Shown: positions 9,085-18,558 of the stretch, piece by piece
Layout of the letters: each line of letters begins with the position of its first letter
How positions within the stretch are numbered: the stretch's first letter is position 1
NCBI GenBank assembly: GCA_029563075.1
Contig: JAKQTN010000044.1
Location: forward strand, 40,570-104,569
Length of the DNA: 64,000 nt
From: Pseudomonadota bacterium
Lineage (GTDB): Bacteria > Pseudomonadota > Gammaproteobacteria > Burkholderiales > Methylophilaceae
Direction of reading: 5' to 3'
Program-made: the position numbers and the translations under genes
Notes under the pieces: model-generated
What the model saw: only the letters and a program-made list of their open reading frames with translations
What the model was told of the DNA's origin: nothing
Databases searched by the model: none

Positions 9085-10587
9085 TTAGAACATCCATTGT
9101 GCGCGCATGATCAATGCTTTTTCATCATCTACGCGTTTGTTGTTAACGATTACACCGCCCGTTGCACCGCCAATCACGTCACTGAAATCAGTATCCACGT
9201 AGTTCAGCATCAAACGTGTATTCGATGTCGGCAAGAACTTAATGCCTGCTGTCCATGCTTCAGCCTTAGCGAAACCAGCTGCCTTGGTAGCTATAGCAGC
9301 ATCGGCTGTGCCCACGCCTAGACCAAGACCACTGGCGTTAAAGTCTGATGCATCAAATTCGCTGTAACGCAAACCTAACTCCCACAAACCACCTTTGAAG
9401 GTTGTTGGATCGAAATCATTTTTAGGTTTCAAGCCACCAAATACGCCACCTTTGTATGCGTCTGCATAAGCCTCGCCTGTAATTGTCCATAAAGCCTCTG
9501 CGTACCAGTTTTTAATATCTGCATCATAGCTTCGAGTTGCTGATGATTTGAAATCAAAACCCGCCTTCATCCATTCGCCTTGTACTTTGAACGGTCCGTA
9601 AGCAACCACACCTTCCAAACCTAAACGACTACGGTCAACAGATTCATAAAATGTTGTTGATGCTGCCGATGTTGCTGGAGCACGGAAAAAAGTCGCGCCG
9701 CGCGCTTCAGTACGACCAGCGACACCTGCAGTTGAAGCATGGGGAATATCACCTTCTGAGAATGAAACACCTGCGTGCAACACCATGTCTTTGTTGCCCA
9801 TAATTTCAGCAAAGTTGGCAGTCACGCGACCAATCACATCTTTACCATCTTCACGAATATCAGACTCGGCATTTTTGGCGTTACCATTTGAGCCAGCCAA
9901 GGCGTAAGTCACACCAGTAAACGGCGTACCATGTACCATCAAACCGATTTCTTTAGCCGGTGCCAAAGCATTCACAAATGAACGCTCCATAAAATCAATG
10001 TTGTTAGAACTGGTCAATTCTTCCAGGTTCATCGGCATTTTGAATTGGCCAAAACGGAATTGCACAGGCTTCCACCAGGCAACATTCAAATAACCAACAT
10101 CTAGTGTCGTAGTATTACCAAGGTCGGCCACCACTTCAGCTTCATAATAGTCTTTCCATGCTGCTTTAAAGCCCAAACGTGCACGGCGAATATCAAAGGT
10201 ATCAGTTACGTTTGTTACATTGCCAATTGAATTAGTAGTAGGTGTCGTTGGAGCTGCATTTGTTTTACCATCGTTATAATCAAAAAAGCGATAGTCGGCA
10301 TGTACACGGCCATTGATAGAGGCTTTGAACTTGCCATCGCCACTTTCAAAGCTCAGGCCATCTTTGTATTTTGCTGAAACAGCTGATTCTTTTTTCTTTT
10401 CAGCGGCTTCTTTTTCGCCTGTGCGACCTTTCATTAAAAGCGCGCCTTCTTCTTCGGTCAACACGCCTTTTGCCATCAGCGCATTTACGATATCATCGGT
10501 TGTATCTGCCATGGCGCTTGCGCCAACCCCTAATAAAACCGTACCAGCAAGTGTTGCTGCAACCAAACTGCGTAATTTAAAATTCAT
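9085..10587 (-). CDS. OprP/OprO-type porin (phosphate-selective porin family)
   Basis: Outer-membrane beta-barrel of the Porin_O_P family; relatives in Pseudomonas take up phosphate or polyphosphate. There is a clear Sec signal peptide (LVAATLAGTVLLGVGASAMA, cleavage near residue 27), then a charged coiled-coil-like segment (about 33-70, EEEGALLMKGRTGEKEAAEKKKE) that may trimerise or reach peptidoglycan, and a barrel of about 420 residues ending in the aromatic terminus QWMF required for outer-membrane insertion. The ribosome binding site AGGGG is well placed. A strong Pho-box-like array lies 50-80 bp upstream, which supports phosphate-starvation control. The exact anion selectivity cannot be read from sequence. 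Confidence 0.85.
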   Translation of the reverse strand: MNFKLRSLVAATLAGTVLLGVGASAMADTTDDIVNALMAKGVLTEEEGALLMKGRTGEKEAAEKKKESAVSAKYKDGLSFESGDGKFKASINGRVHADYRFFDYNDGKTNAAPTTPTTNSIGNVTNVTDTFDIRRARLGFKAAWKDYYEAEVVADLGNTTTLDVGYLNVAWWKPVQFRFGQFKMPMNLEELTSSNNIDFMERSFVNALAPAKEIGLMVHGTPFTGVTYALAGSNGNAKNAESDIREDGKDVIGRVTANFAEIMGNKDMVLHAGVSFSEGDIPHASTAGVAGRTEARGATFFRAPATSAASTTFYESVDRSRLGLEGVVAYGPFKVQGEWMKAGFDFKSSATRSYDADIKNWYAEALWTITGEAYADAYKGGVFGGLKPKNDFDPTTFKGGLWELGLRYSEFDASDFNASGLGLGVGTADAAIATKAAGFAKAEAWTAGIKFLPTSNTRLMLNYVDTDFSDVIGGATGGVIVNNKRVDDEKALIMRAQWMF

Positions 10588-10637
10588 AAAAATCCCCTGT
10601 TGTTTCGTTTAATAAAAGTTTTCAACAGGCGAATTTT

Positions 10638-10666
10638 GAGACAGTTATATGACAATCTGATGACAA
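10638..10666 (-). promoter_or_regulatory. Pho box upstream of the OprP-like porin gene
   Basis: Read on the minus strand this is TTGTCAT-CAGA-TTGTCAT, then ATAA and a weaker third unit CTGTCTC. Units repeat every 11 bp as in the PhoB consensus (CTGTCAT, 4 bp, CTGTCAT). The array is about 50 bp before the porin start codon and points toward it. Confidence 0.75.
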
Positions 10667-10708
10667 AGAACTATTTTGATAATAAACTGTTGTGTTTCTG
10701 CCACAACT

Positions 10709-10738
10709 AAAAAAGCCGTCACTCAGGACGGCTTTTTA
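10709..10738 (-). terminator. Terminator downstream of lysS
   Basis: Hairpin AAAAAGCCGTC / GACGGCTTTTT with loop ACTCAG, giving a T-run on the minus strand just after the lysS stop (10752). The symmetric A/T flanks would let it work in both directions. Confidence 0.9.
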
Positions 10739-10751
10739 ATTACTGAAAAAC

Positions 10752-12278
10752 TTAAGCTTCTGGCCGCATATGCGGGAAGAGAATCACATCGCGTATGCTG
10801 GGGCTGTCGGTAATGAGCATCACTAAACGATCAATGCCAATACCACAGCCGCCTGCAGGCGGCATGCCGTATTCCAGCGCCCGGATAAAATCTGCATCGT
10901 AAAACATCGCCTCTTGATCGCCCGCCTCTTTGGCTTTCATCTGCGCATGGAAGCGCGCGGCCTGATCTTCCGCATCGTTTAACTCGCTAAAGCCATTCGC
11001 CATTTCGCGGCCCGTAATGAACAGTTCAAAGCGCTCGGTGATTTCTGGGTTTTTATCCGAAGCACGTGCCAAGGGTGAAACTTCTACCGGGTAATCAACA
11101 ATATAAGTCGGCTGCCACAAATGCGCTTCGGCCGTTTCCTCAAACAGGCTCAGCTGGAGCGAACCCAGGCCAGCATGTTCGAATACTTTGATACCGCGCT
11201 TGTAGAGCTCAACCCGTAAAAACTCCGCATCATGCAATTGTGCCAGCGTGTATTCCGGTGCATATTTTTGTATCGCTCCTACAATAGTCAGGCGCTCGAA
11301 CGGTTTGCTTAAATCTACTTCTTTGCCGTCATATTGCAATACCGCAGTACCGCGCGCGGCAATGGCGGCAGCGCGAATGCACTGCTCGGTGAAGTCCATC
11401 AGCCAGCGGTAATCCGTGTAGGCCGCATAAAACTCCATCATGGTAAATTCCGGGTTATGGCGAACGCTTAAGCCTTCGTTACGGAAGTTACGGTTCATTT
11501 CAAACACACGCTCAAAACCGCCTACCACAAGACGTTTCAAATACAATTCCGGCGCGATGCGCATGAACATCTGCATATCCAGCGCGTTATGATGCGTAGT
11601 AAACGGCTTGGCTGCTGCACCACCGGGGATGGGGTGCAGCATGGGCGTTTCTACTTCCAGGAATTCATTCTGAATCATAAAGTTACGAATCGCAGAAACC
11701 ACTTTGCTGCGCGCTACAAACGTCGCACGGGCTTCTTCAGAGGTAATCAAATCAACATAACGCTGACGGTATTTGACTTCCTGATCCTGTAGGCCATGAA
11801 ATTTCTCTGGCAATGGGCGCAATGATTTTGTCAGCAAGCGCAATTCGGTGACTTTAACCGAAAGCTCGCCGGTTTTGGTTTTAAATAAATAACCTGTCGC
11901 GCCAATAATGTCGCCCAAATCCCAATGTTTAAAAGCCTCATAGGTCGCTTCTTCTAGATTGCTGCTGCCAATAAACAACTGAATACGGCCGCTTTTATCT
12001 TGAATAGTCGCAAAGCTCGCCTTGCCCATCACACGCTTCAGCATCATGCGACCAGCCACTTTTACATTTACGGCATTTGCTTCAAAGGCTTCATTTTCTG
12101 TGCCTCCGTGAGCCGCATGGATATTGGCTGCCAAGGCATCTGGTTTGAAGTCGTTTGGAAAGGCAACTCCTTGTGAACGAATAGCCTTGAGCTTTTCACG
12201 GCGCTCGGCGATAACGTGGTTTTCATCCACTTGTACTATTTCCTGACTTGGTAGATTTTCTTGCTCGTTCACACTCAT
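10752..12278 (-). CDS. lysS: Lysyl-tRNA synthetase (class II)
   Basis: Charges tRNA-Lys with lysine. An N-terminal OB-fold anticodon-binding domain (about 60-170, [23 protein letters not shown]) precedes the class II catalytic core with motif 2 ([20 protein letters not shown]) and motif 3 ([15 protein letters not shown]). Length of 508 is standard. Its ATG overlaps the prfB stop (ATGA), the usual prfB-lysS arrangement of proteobacteria, so the two are translationally coupled. Confidence 0.98.
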   Translation of the reverse strand: MSVNEQENLPSQEIVQVDENHVIAERREKLKAIRSQGVAFPNDFKPDALAANIHAAHGGTENEAFEANAVNVKVAGRMMLKRVMGKASFATIQDKSGRIQLFIGSSNLEEATYEAFKHWDLGDIIGATGYLFKTKTGELSVKVTELRLLTKSLRPLPEKFHGLQDQEVKYRQRYVDLITSEEARATFVARSKVVSAIRNFMIQNEFLEVETPMLHPIPGGAAAKPFTTHHNALDMQMFMRIAPELYLKRLVVGGFERVFEMNRNFRNEGLSVRHNPEFTMMEFYAAYTDYRWLMDFTEQCIRAAAIAARGTAVLQYDGKEVDLSKPFERLTIVGAIQKYAPEYTLAQLHDAEFLRVELYKRGIKVFEHAGLGSLQLSLFEETAEAHLWQPTYIVDYPVEVSPLARASDKNPEITERFELFITGREMANGFSELNDAEDQAARFHAQMKAKEAGDQEAMFYDADFIRALEYGMPPAGGCGIGIDRLVMLITDSPSIRDVILFPHMRPEA

Positions 12279-13379
12279 ACTCCCTGCTTCAAACTCTCTG
12301 TAATAAATGGGTCAAGGTCGCCATCCAGCACACCTTGGGTATTGCCGATTTCCACGCCGGTACGCAAATCCTTGATACGCGACTGATCCAGCACATAGCT
12401 TCTAATCTGATGCCCCCAGCCGATATCGGTTTTGGCGTCCTCAAGGGCTTGTTTTTCCTGATTACGTTTGTTCAGTTCCAGATTGTAAAGTGCGCCTTTG
12501 AGCATATTCATGGCCTCGGCGCGGTTGCGGTGCTGCGACCGGTCATTCTGGCACTGCACCACGGTATTAGTTGGAATATGCGTAATGCGCACAGCGGAAT
12601 CGGTTTTGTTAATGTGCTGACCACCTGCGCCAGAAGCGCGATAAGTATCGATGCGCAAATCAGCAGGATTGATGTCGATTTCAATGGAATCATCTACTTC
12701 CGGGAATACCTGCACGCTGGCGAACGAGGTATGGCGCTTGGCGTTGGAATCAAACGGCGATTTACGCACCAGGCGATGCACGCCATTTTCAGTGCGTAAC
12801 GTGCCATAGGCATAATCGCCAGAAACCTTAATCGACGCACCTTTGATGCCTGCCACGTCACCTTCGGATTCTTCCAGCACTTCCACCTTGAAGCCTTTGC
12901 GCTCGCAGTAACGCAAATACATGCGCAACAGCATATTGGCCCAATCCTGTGCCTCGGTGCCACCGCTGCCGGATTGAAACTCGATAAAGCAATTGTTGGC
13001 ATCCATAGGCTGCGAAAACATGCGCCTGAACTCCATCTCGGTGATTTGTTTTTCCAACGCTTCAGAATCCGCTGCGATACTCAACAAAGTGTCGTCATCG
13101 TTTTCTTCCCGCGCCATTTCAAACAGCTCACGGCTATCATTCAAACTGGCTTCCAGACCTTGCAGGTTATGCACCACAAGCTCCAGCTCACGCTTTTCTT
13201 TGCCTAGTTTTTGCGCTTTCTCGGAATTGTCCCAAACTTTGGGGTCTTCTAATAAACCGTTAACTTCTTCTAACTTTTGTAACTTATTCTCAAAGTCAAA
13301 GATACCCCCGAAGGGCAAGATTGCGCTCGCTTAAATCAGCGAGGCGATTAGCGATGATATTGAGTTGTTCGGCTTCCAT
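12275..13379 (-). CDS. prfB: Peptide chain release factor 2, with programmed +1 frameshift
   Basis: Release factor for UGA and UAA codons. The protein is encoded in two frames: 27 codons from the ATG at 13379 ([20 protein letters not shown]...RGYL), then an in-frame TGA at 13298-13296, and after a +1 shift the remaining ~340 residues ([12 protein letters not shown]...). The total span of 1105 nt equals 3 x 368 + 1, as the shift requires, and gives about 367 residues (E. coli 365). The stop-recognition SPF tripeptide (RKSPFD) and the catalytic GGQ ([14 protein letters not shown]) are intact. Calling the shorter open frame from 13318 alone would lose the true N terminus. It is cotranscribed with lysS. 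Confidence 0.97.
13295..13310 (-). promoter_or_regulatory. prfB programmed frameshift site
   Basis: On the minus strand the sequence is CGGGGGTATCTTTGAC: a Shine-Dalgarno-like GGGGG, three bases, then CTT-TGA-C. This is the standard autoregulatory slippery site where low RF2 levels let ribosomes shift from CUU to UUU and bypass UGA. Confidence 0.96.
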
Positions 13380-13423
13380 GATTACTGCTGCTTGACTTGA
13401 AAACAAGATTATACAGCAAACCT

Positions 13424-13843
13424 TTACTTGCTTTGATGCCCTTGCGCATTCACCACTTCACCATCTTCTTTGGTAAAGGTACCGATACCCGAATTTTCCA
13501 GAATATCCAGCACAAGCTCGGATGGACGGCATAATTTAACACCTTTTGCTGTCACCACAATCGGGCGGTTAATTAGGATCGGGTGCTGCATCATGGCGTC
13601 AATCAGCGCATCGTCAGACAAGCTCAAATCATCAAACCCAAGCTCAACATACGGCGTGCCTTTTTCGCGCAATAGCTGGCGCGGGGTAATACCCATTTTT
13701 GAAATTAACTCAACCAGCTTTTCGCGGCTTGGCGGCGTTTTAAGATATTCAATCACCACCGGCTCTACGCCGCTGGCGCGTATCATCGCCAAGGTGTTGC
13801 GCGATGTGCCGCAGGCCGGGTTGTGATAAATAGCGACACTCAT
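13424..13843 (-). CDS. arsC: Arsenate reductase, glutaredoxin-dependent type
   Basis: Reduces arsenate to arsenite. The N-terminal IYHNPACGTSRNT contains catalytic Cys11, and the arginines of the arsenate-binding site are present (R60 in TPRQLLREK, plus HPILINRPIVVT and LCRPSE). It closely follows the plasmid R773/E. coli ArsC pattern, and length of 139 is typical. Its ATG overlaps the TGA of the upstream aquaporin gene (ATGA), so the two form a coupled pair. No arsR, arsB or acr3 gene is visible nearby. Confidence 0.95.
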   Translation of the reverse strand: MSVAIYHNPACGTSRNTLAMIRASGVEPVVIEYLKTPPSREKLVELISKMGITPRQLLREKGTPYVELGFDDLSLSDDALIDAMMQHPILINRPIVVTAKGVKLCRPSELVLDILENSGIGTFTKEDGEVVNAQGHQSK

Positions 13844-14484
13844 TTCGACTCAACCTTAATTAAAATTGATATTAGCAAAATGGCAACCAATTGTGCAGAG
13901 ACAAAACCCAGCACGTCAGCAGGATGGATGCCCACAAAAGTATTGGTTAGGCTTCTGGCCAGCGTGACCGCCGGATTTGCAAAAAAAGTAGAGGAAGTAA
14001 ACCAGTATCCAGCGGTGACCGTCAATGCCACCAGCATCGCTACTTTTTCATTGGCATACTTTACGCCCAATCGGATGACAGATAACAAAACGAGTGCAGC
14101 TACCAGCTCGCTTACCCAAATGCCCAAGCCATGCCTGGGCTTGGTTGAAGCCTGAATCATCGGCATGGCAAACATCACATGTGTTACCCAAACCCCCGAA
14201 ACTGCACCTATGATTTGCGCGGTGACATAGCCGAATAAGGCCTGGACGTTGAGTGCACCAGCACGCCAGAACATGATGCTGACTACCGGGTTGAAATGTG
14301 CACCAGAGATTGGCGCAAGCAAGGTAATCAGCACATACAAGCCGCAGCCCGTGGCAATGCTGTTGCCTAGCAACGCTACGGCCGCATTGCTGGCGCCTAA
14401 CGCTTCTCCCATGATGCCAGAACCTGTCACGACAGCAAGCAGTAACGCGGTGCCAATATATTCTGCAATTATTTTGTTTTTCAT
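13840..14484 (-). CDS. Aquaporin/MIP-family channel paired with ArsC (AqpS-like)
   Basis: Six-helix channel of 214 residues with the two half-helix motifs: the first altered to NPV (SGAHFNPVVSI), the second canonical (FFANPAVTLARS, keeping the selectivity-filter Arg). Its coupling to arsC suggests the AqpS role described in Sinorhizobium: arsenate reduced by ArsC leaves as arsenite through the channel. A Pho-box-like array covers its start codon (cat at 14482-14484), and no Shine-Dalgarno is evident. A general aquaporin is the alternative; context favours arsenite. Confidence 0.78.
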   Translation of the reverse strand: MKNKIIAEYIGTALLLAVVTGSGIMGEALGASNAAVALLGNSIATGCGLYVLITLLAPISGAHFNPVVSIMFWRAGALNVQALFGYVTAQIIGAVSGVWVTHVMFAMPMIQASTKPRHGLGIWVSELVAALVLLSVIRLGVKYANEKVAMLVALTVTAGYWFTSSTFFANPAVTLARSLTNTFVGIHPADVLGFVSAQLVAILLISILIKVESK

Positions 14485-14506
14485 ATTTTTGTCATATCTA
14501 TGTCAT
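14478..14506 (+). promoter_or_regulatory. Pho-box-like array between aquaporin and DUF47-pit genes
   Basis: Plus-strand units TTTTCAT-ATTT-TTGTCAT, then ATCT and ATGTCAT, repeat exactly every 11 bp. They point toward DUF47-pit, whose start is 166 bp downstream, and overlap the start codon of the divergent aquaporin gene. No convincing -10 is seen one unit further on, so repression rather than activation is possible. Confidence 0.6.
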
Positions 14507-14672
14507 AATTTTGGATTGGGGAATGCACTGAAAAAAGTTGCCGTCCGGAGCAATTATATAACAGGGATATCCGGCTTAATAAAATTTAAGTTTTCTGTTT
14601 TATGCCCGCGGATTCAAGCATATGCAGTTAAATTAGTCGAAAAAATAAACAATTCATTAGGGAGAACTAAGC

Positions 14673-15329
14673 ATGGCTAATGCTACTTTTGGTCGTTTGA
14701 TGGCAGCAATATCACCGCGCAGCGACAATTATTTTGAGCTATTTAACAACCTTGCAGATTGCGCGGTCAGAGGCTCTAAAGTACTGGCGTCAATGACCGC
14801 TGTTAGAGATGCCGACAGATTTGACGAGCACTTTGCTGAACTCAGAAAAATAGAATCTGAAGCTGATGAATACACCAAGGAAATTCTGCTCTCCTTACAC
14901 AAAACCTTTATCACTCCGTTTGACCGCCGCGAAATTCGCGAACTGGCCATGGCACTGGATGACATCATCGACTATATGGAAGACATTCCACAAAGCGCAA
15001 AAATCTACGGCCATACCAATTTCACTCCTGAAATGGTGGCATTGGGCCAAATCTTATTACGCGCGTCTGAAAAAGTACGTGACGCAGTCAATATGCTATC
15101 TGACATGAAAGATGCAGGGCGCATTCTTCGCACCTGCGAGGAGATCAGTGCGATTGAGGGTGAAGCAGACCACGTTATGCGCGCCGGCATGCATCGCTTA
15201 TTTGAAGAAGAATCAGACGCACGCACCCTGATACGCTCAAAAGAACTATACGACATATTTGAAGAGGCTGTTGATAGCTGTGAAGATGTAGCCGATGTAA
15301 TTCATGGCGTTGTATTAGAGCGCATTTAA
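14673..15329 (+). CDS. DUF47/TIGR00153 family PhoU-like protein (Pit accessory)
   Basis: Cytoplasmic all-helical protein of 218 residues resembling PhoU (FELFNNLADCAVRGSKVL, EIRELAMALDDIIDYMEDI, ELYDIFEEAVDSCEDVADVI). Members encoded next to pit genes are thought to modulate the low-affinity phosphate transporter. The ribosome binding site AGGGAGAA lies before the ATG, and pit follows 9 bp after the stop. The arrangement equals the Sinorhizobium orfA-pit operon, which PhoB is reported to repress under phosphate limitation. Confidence 0.9.
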   Translation: MANATFGRLMAAISPRSDNYFELFNNLADCAVRGSKVLASMTAVRDADRFDEHFAELRKIESEADEYTKEILLSLHKTFITPFDRREIRELAMALDDIIDYMEDIPQSAKIYGHTNFTPEMVALGQILLRASEKVRDAVNMLSDMKDAGRILRTCEEISAIEGEADHVMRAGMHRLFEEESDARTLIRSKELYDIFEEAVDSCEDVADVIHGVVLERI

Positions 15330-15338
15330 GGAATCATC

Positions 15339-16340
15339 ATGGATCACGCGATTCTTATTATGGCGCTGCTGGTTTTCGTCGCCCTCATATTTGATTTTAT
15401 GAATGGCTTTCACGATGCGGCAAACTCTATTGCACTCATGGTATCAACGCGCCTGCTCACACCGCAAGCAGCCGTAGCGTGGGCCGCTTTTTTCAACTTC
15501 ATTGCGTTTTTGTTTTTTGGTTTGCATGTAGCTGATACGGTCGGCAAAGGTATCATCGATCCTAATATCGTGAACAATGCGGTGATATTCGGCGCACTCA
15601 GCGGGGCAATCGCATGGAATCTCATCACCTGGTGGTTTGGCATTCCATCCTCGTCATCACATGCACTTATCGGCGGCCTGCTTGGCGCAGGCGTTGCCCA
15701 TGCCGGCACAAAAGGCATTGTTATCGGCAGCAAACTGATTACCACCGGTTTTGCGATTGTGTTATCTCCACTCTTTGGTATGCTGCTTGCCATGACCCTC
15801 TCTGTCATTGTGCTCTGGTTATTTGAAAAGTCTTCCCCATACAAGACTGAGAGCCGATTTAATAAAATGCAATTTATTTCATCCTCATTTTTCAGCTTAG
15901 GACATGGCGCAAACGATGCGCAAAAAACGATGGGAATCATCACCGTACTGCTATTTGCAAATGGCTTCCTGCAAGGCAATTTTCATGTGCCTTTCTGGGT
16001 GGTAATTTCATGCCAGCTTGCAATGGGCCTAGGTACACTGATGGGTGGGTGGCGTATCGTTCGCACGATGGGCATGGGCATTACCAAAGTGCGCCCAACT
16101 GGCGCTTTCTGTGCGCAAACGTCCGGGTCTATCGCCTTGTTTCTAGCCACCTCGCTTGGCATTCCCGTCTCTACAACACATACCATCACAGGCGCAATCG
16201 TAGGCGTAGGCGTGTCTCGCCGCGCATCTGCGGTACGCTGGGGGCTGGCCTCACGCATTGTTTGGGCATGGGTGTTGACCATTCCGTGCGCAGGCCTCAT
16301 CGCCGCGATTAGCTATCACTTCGGTCGCACTTTCTTATAA
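15339..16340 (+). CDS. pit: Inorganic phosphate transporter, Pit (PHO4) family
   Basis: Inner-membrane metal-phosphate/proton symporter for low-affinity phosphate uptake. The family's inverted repeats are visible: DFMNGFHDAANSIA near the N terminus and SLGHGANDAQKTMGII in the middle. About ten hydrophobic segments fit in 333 residues. Arsenate also enters cells by Pit, which makes the neighbouring arsC-aquaporin pair meaningful. A strong terminator follows. Confidence 0.95.
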   Translation: MDHAILIMALLVFVALIFDFMNGFHDAANSIALMVSTRLLTPQAAVAWAAFFNFIAFLFFGLHVADTVGKGIIDPNIVNNAVIFGALSGAIAWNLITWWFGIPSSSSHALIGGLLGAGVAHAGTKGIVIGSKLITTGFAIVLSPLFGMLLAMTLSVIVLWLFEKSSPYKTESRFNKMQFISSSFFSLGHGANDAQKTMGIITVLLFANGFLQGNFHVPFWVVISCQLAMGLGTLMGGWRIVRTMGMGITKVRPTGAFCAQTSGSIALFLATSLGIPVSTTHTITGAIVGVGVSRRASAVRWGLASRIVWAWVLTIPCAGLIAAISYHFGRTFL

Positions 16341-16357
16341 CATTACCAGTTCATCTG

Positions 16358-16386
16358 AAAAGGGTCTCCATTAGAGACCCTTTTTT
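16358..16386 (+). terminator. Rho-independent terminator after pit
   Basis: Stem GGGTCTC / GAGACCC, extended by A/T pairs, loop CATTA, then six T residues. It separates the DUF47-pit unit from the pst promoter. Confidence 0.93.
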
Positions 16387-16394
16387 ATTTAATA

Positions 16395-16439
16395 AAGTCA
16401 TCTTTTTGTCATCAATTTGTCATATTTGAACTTTAATAT
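16395..16439 (+). promoter_or_regulatory. Pho box and -10 of the pst operon
   Basis: Three units with perfect 11-bp phasing: AAGTCAT (16395), TTGTCAT (16406) and TTGTCAT (16417), separated by CTTT and CAAT. The -10 TAATAT starts at 16434, 11 bp after the last unit, and no -35 hexamer is needed, as in PhoB-activated promoters. pstS starts about 57 bp further on. Confidence 0.85.
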
Positions 16440-16496
16440 TCGCATCAGATTAAAAAGCTATTTAACTCAATATAGTTTAACTTTGATGGAGATATT

Positions 16497-17495
16497 ATGA
16501 ACACAGCGTTAACCAAGTCTATGCGTATTGCGGCTTTGATTGCAGCCACATTTGCGGCCACCCATACTTTTGCAGCAGAAAAAATCATCAAGATTGATGG
16601 CTCAAGCACGGTTTACCCGATTACAGAGGCTGTAGCGGAAGAGTTTCAAAAAGCGAACAAAACCAAAGTAACCGTTGGCATTTCAGGTACTGGCGGCGGT
16701 TTTAAAAAATTCTGTCGCGGTGAAACCGACATTTCTAACGCTTCTCGCCCAATTTTGCAAAAAGAAATTGATGCCTGTAAAGAGGCTGGTGTTCAGTTTA
16801 TCGAGCTTCCAATTGCTTATGACGCCCTTACCGTTGTAATTAACCAAAAAAATGACTTTGCTAAAAAAATGACTGCAGCTGAGCTTAAAAAAATATGGGA
16901 GCCAGCAGCGCAAGGTAAAATCAAAACCTGGAATCAAGTCAACCCAGCTTGGCCAAATACACCACTTAAATTATTTGGCCCAGGTGCAGACTCAGGCACA
17001 TTTGACTACTTTACTGAAGCGATTGTAGGTAAAGCGAAATCAAGCCGTGGCGACTTTACCGCTTCGGAAGATGACAATGTCCTAGTTAAAGGTGTTGTTG
17101 GTGATGTAGGTGCTCTCGGATACTTCGGCTTTGCATATTACGAAGAAAATCAAGCTAAATTAGATGCTGTTGCCATTATCGAAAAAGCAGGCAAGCCAGC
17201 TGTGTTGCCGTCAAAAGCAACAGTTGAAGATGGCACATACCAGCCACTTTCACGCCCAATCTTTATCTATGTAAATGCAACAGCAGCAGCTTTCAAGCCT
17301 GAGGTGAAAGCATTTGTTAACTACTACCTAGAGCAGAGCAAACCGCTGATTGAAGAAGTGAAATATGTGGCATTGCCTGAAAAAGAGCAAAAAGCTGTGA
17401 TCAAGCACTGGAAAGAACTTAAACCTGGTACCGGCTTTGGCGGCAAGGCTGAAGTAGGCGTTAAAATTGAAGAATTGTTAGCGAGAATCAAGTAA
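16497..17495 (+). CDS. pstS: Phosphate-binding periplasmic protein PstS
   Basis: High-affinity phosphate receptor of the PstSCAB ABC importer. A Sec signal peptide ([16 protein letters not shown], cleavage before AEKIIKIDG) precedes the phosphate-binding segments [27 protein letters not shown] and [12 protein letters not shown]. Length of 332 is normal. It is the first gene of pstSCAB-phoU under a clear Pho box, and is followed by an intergenic hairpin that probably favours high PstS levels. Confidence 0.97.
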   Translation: MNTALTKSMRIAALIAATFAATHTFAAEKIIKIDGSSTVYPITEAVAEEFQKANKTKVTVGISGTGGGFKKFCRGETDISNASRPILQKEIDACKEAGVQFIELPIAYDALTVVINQKNDFAKKMTAAELKKIWEPAAQGKIKTWNQVNPAWPNTPLKLFGPGADSGTFDYFTEAIVGKAKSSRGDFTASEDDNVLVKGVVGDVGALGYFGFAYYEENQAKLDAVAIIEKAGKPAVLPSKATVEDGTYQPLSRPIFIYVNATAAAFKPEVKAFVNYYLEQSKPLIEEVKYVALPEKEQKAVIKHWKELKPGTGFGGKAEVGVKIEELLARIK

Positions 17496-17514
17496 GCTAA
17501 TCAATCTAAACCAC

Positions 17515-17546
17515 TTGGGGGCACTCGGTTTTACAAGTGCCCCCAA
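17515..17546 (+). terminator. Intergenic hairpin between pstS and pstC
   Basis: Perfect 11-bp stem (TTGGGGGCACT / AGTGCCCCCAA) with a 10-nt loop, 17 bp after the pstS stop. Only a weak T-tract follows (ATTGTTTATT), so partial termination or protection of the upstream mRNA is likelier than full termination. Both would leave the receptor in excess over the membrane subunits. Confidence 0.75.
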
Positions 17547-17609
17547 ATTGTTTATTCATCACTATATATTGCTAATCACTATATATATAATAGTACAGGT
17601 GTACACAAC

Positions 17610-18557
17610 GTGAATACGGTTAATCAATTGATAAATAATCCGCTAAATCTACAAATCAGTGATCGTCTCTCAAAAAACTTCACACGCCATTTGAAAGAGC
17701 GTTTAATTGAATTTGTATTATTGCTAGCGGCACTCTCTGCGGTGCTCACGACTACTGCGATCATGGGCATCTTACTCTATGAGTCTTACTCTTTTTTTGA
17801 ACACGTCTCTATCGTTGACTTTTTAACAGACACTGTTTGGACGCCTCTGTTTGAAAATCCACACTACGGCATTTTGCCGCTCGTATCAGGTACGCTCACG
17901 GTGACAGGCGTAGCCTTGCTAGTCGCCATCCCGATAGGCACGATTAGTGCAATTTATCTGTCTGAATTTGCATCACATAAAGTGCGCGAAACGGTAAAGC
18001 CAACGCTAGAATTACTGGCAGGTGTGCCCACTATCGTATTCGGTTTTTTTGCACTGTTATTTGTCACGCCAATATTGCAAACCATCATGCCAGGGTTACC
18101 TACGTTCAACATGCTAAGTTCCGGCATTGTGATTGGCATAATGATTATTCCCTACATTGCATCGTTATCCGAGGATGCAATGCGCGCTGTGCCGATGAGT
18201 ATGCGCGAGGGTTCTTACGCAATGGGGGCAACACGCTTCCAGACTGCCATAAAAGTCATCACGCCGGCAGCAACTTCAGGCATTGTCGCCGCCTACATTT
18301 TAGGTATTTCGCGTGCGATTGGTGAAACCATGGTGGTGGCCATTGCTGCAGGGCAGCAACCAAATCTGACTTTCAACCCAATGGACGCAGCAGCAACTAT
18401 TACTGCCTATATCGTGCAAGTGGCAATGGGAGACTTGCCTCACGGCAGCATTGGTTACCAAAGTATTTTTGCTGCGGGTTTAGTGCTCATGCTAATGACA
18501 TTAACACTCAACATTATCGGCCACATCACACGTAAAAAGTACAGTGAGAGATATTAA
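17610..18557 (+). CDS. pstC: Phosphate ABC transporter permease PstC
   Basis: First membrane subunit of PstSCAB. Six predicted helices follow a cytoplasmic N terminus of about 35 residues. The permease EAA-like loop is MREGSYAMGATRFQTAIKVITPAA, ahead of GISRAIGETMVVAIAAG. The chosen start is GTG, with CAGGTG upstream. pstA follows immediately. Confidence 0.95.
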   Translation: MNTVNQLINNPLNLQISDRLSKNFTRHLKERLIEFVLLLAALSAVLTTTAIMGILLYESYSFFEHVSIVDFLTDTVWTPLFENPHYGILPLVSGTLTVTGVALLVAIPIGTISAIYLSEFASHKVRETVKPTLELLAGVPTIVFGFFALLFVTPILQTIMPGLPTFNMLSSGIVIGIMIIPYIASLSEDAMRAVPMSMREGSYAMGATRFQTAIKVITPAATSGIVAAYILGISRAIGETMVVAIAAGQQPNLTFNPMDAAATITAYIVQVAMGDLPHGSIGYQSIFAAGLVLMLMTLTLNIIGHITRKKYSERY

Positions 18558-18558
18558 A

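Noticed and set aside
13296..13379. prfB looks split by an in-frame TGA
   Set aside because: This is the programmed +1 frameshift (Shine-Dalgarno-like GGGGG, CTT-TGA-C), not a pseudogene or sequencing error.
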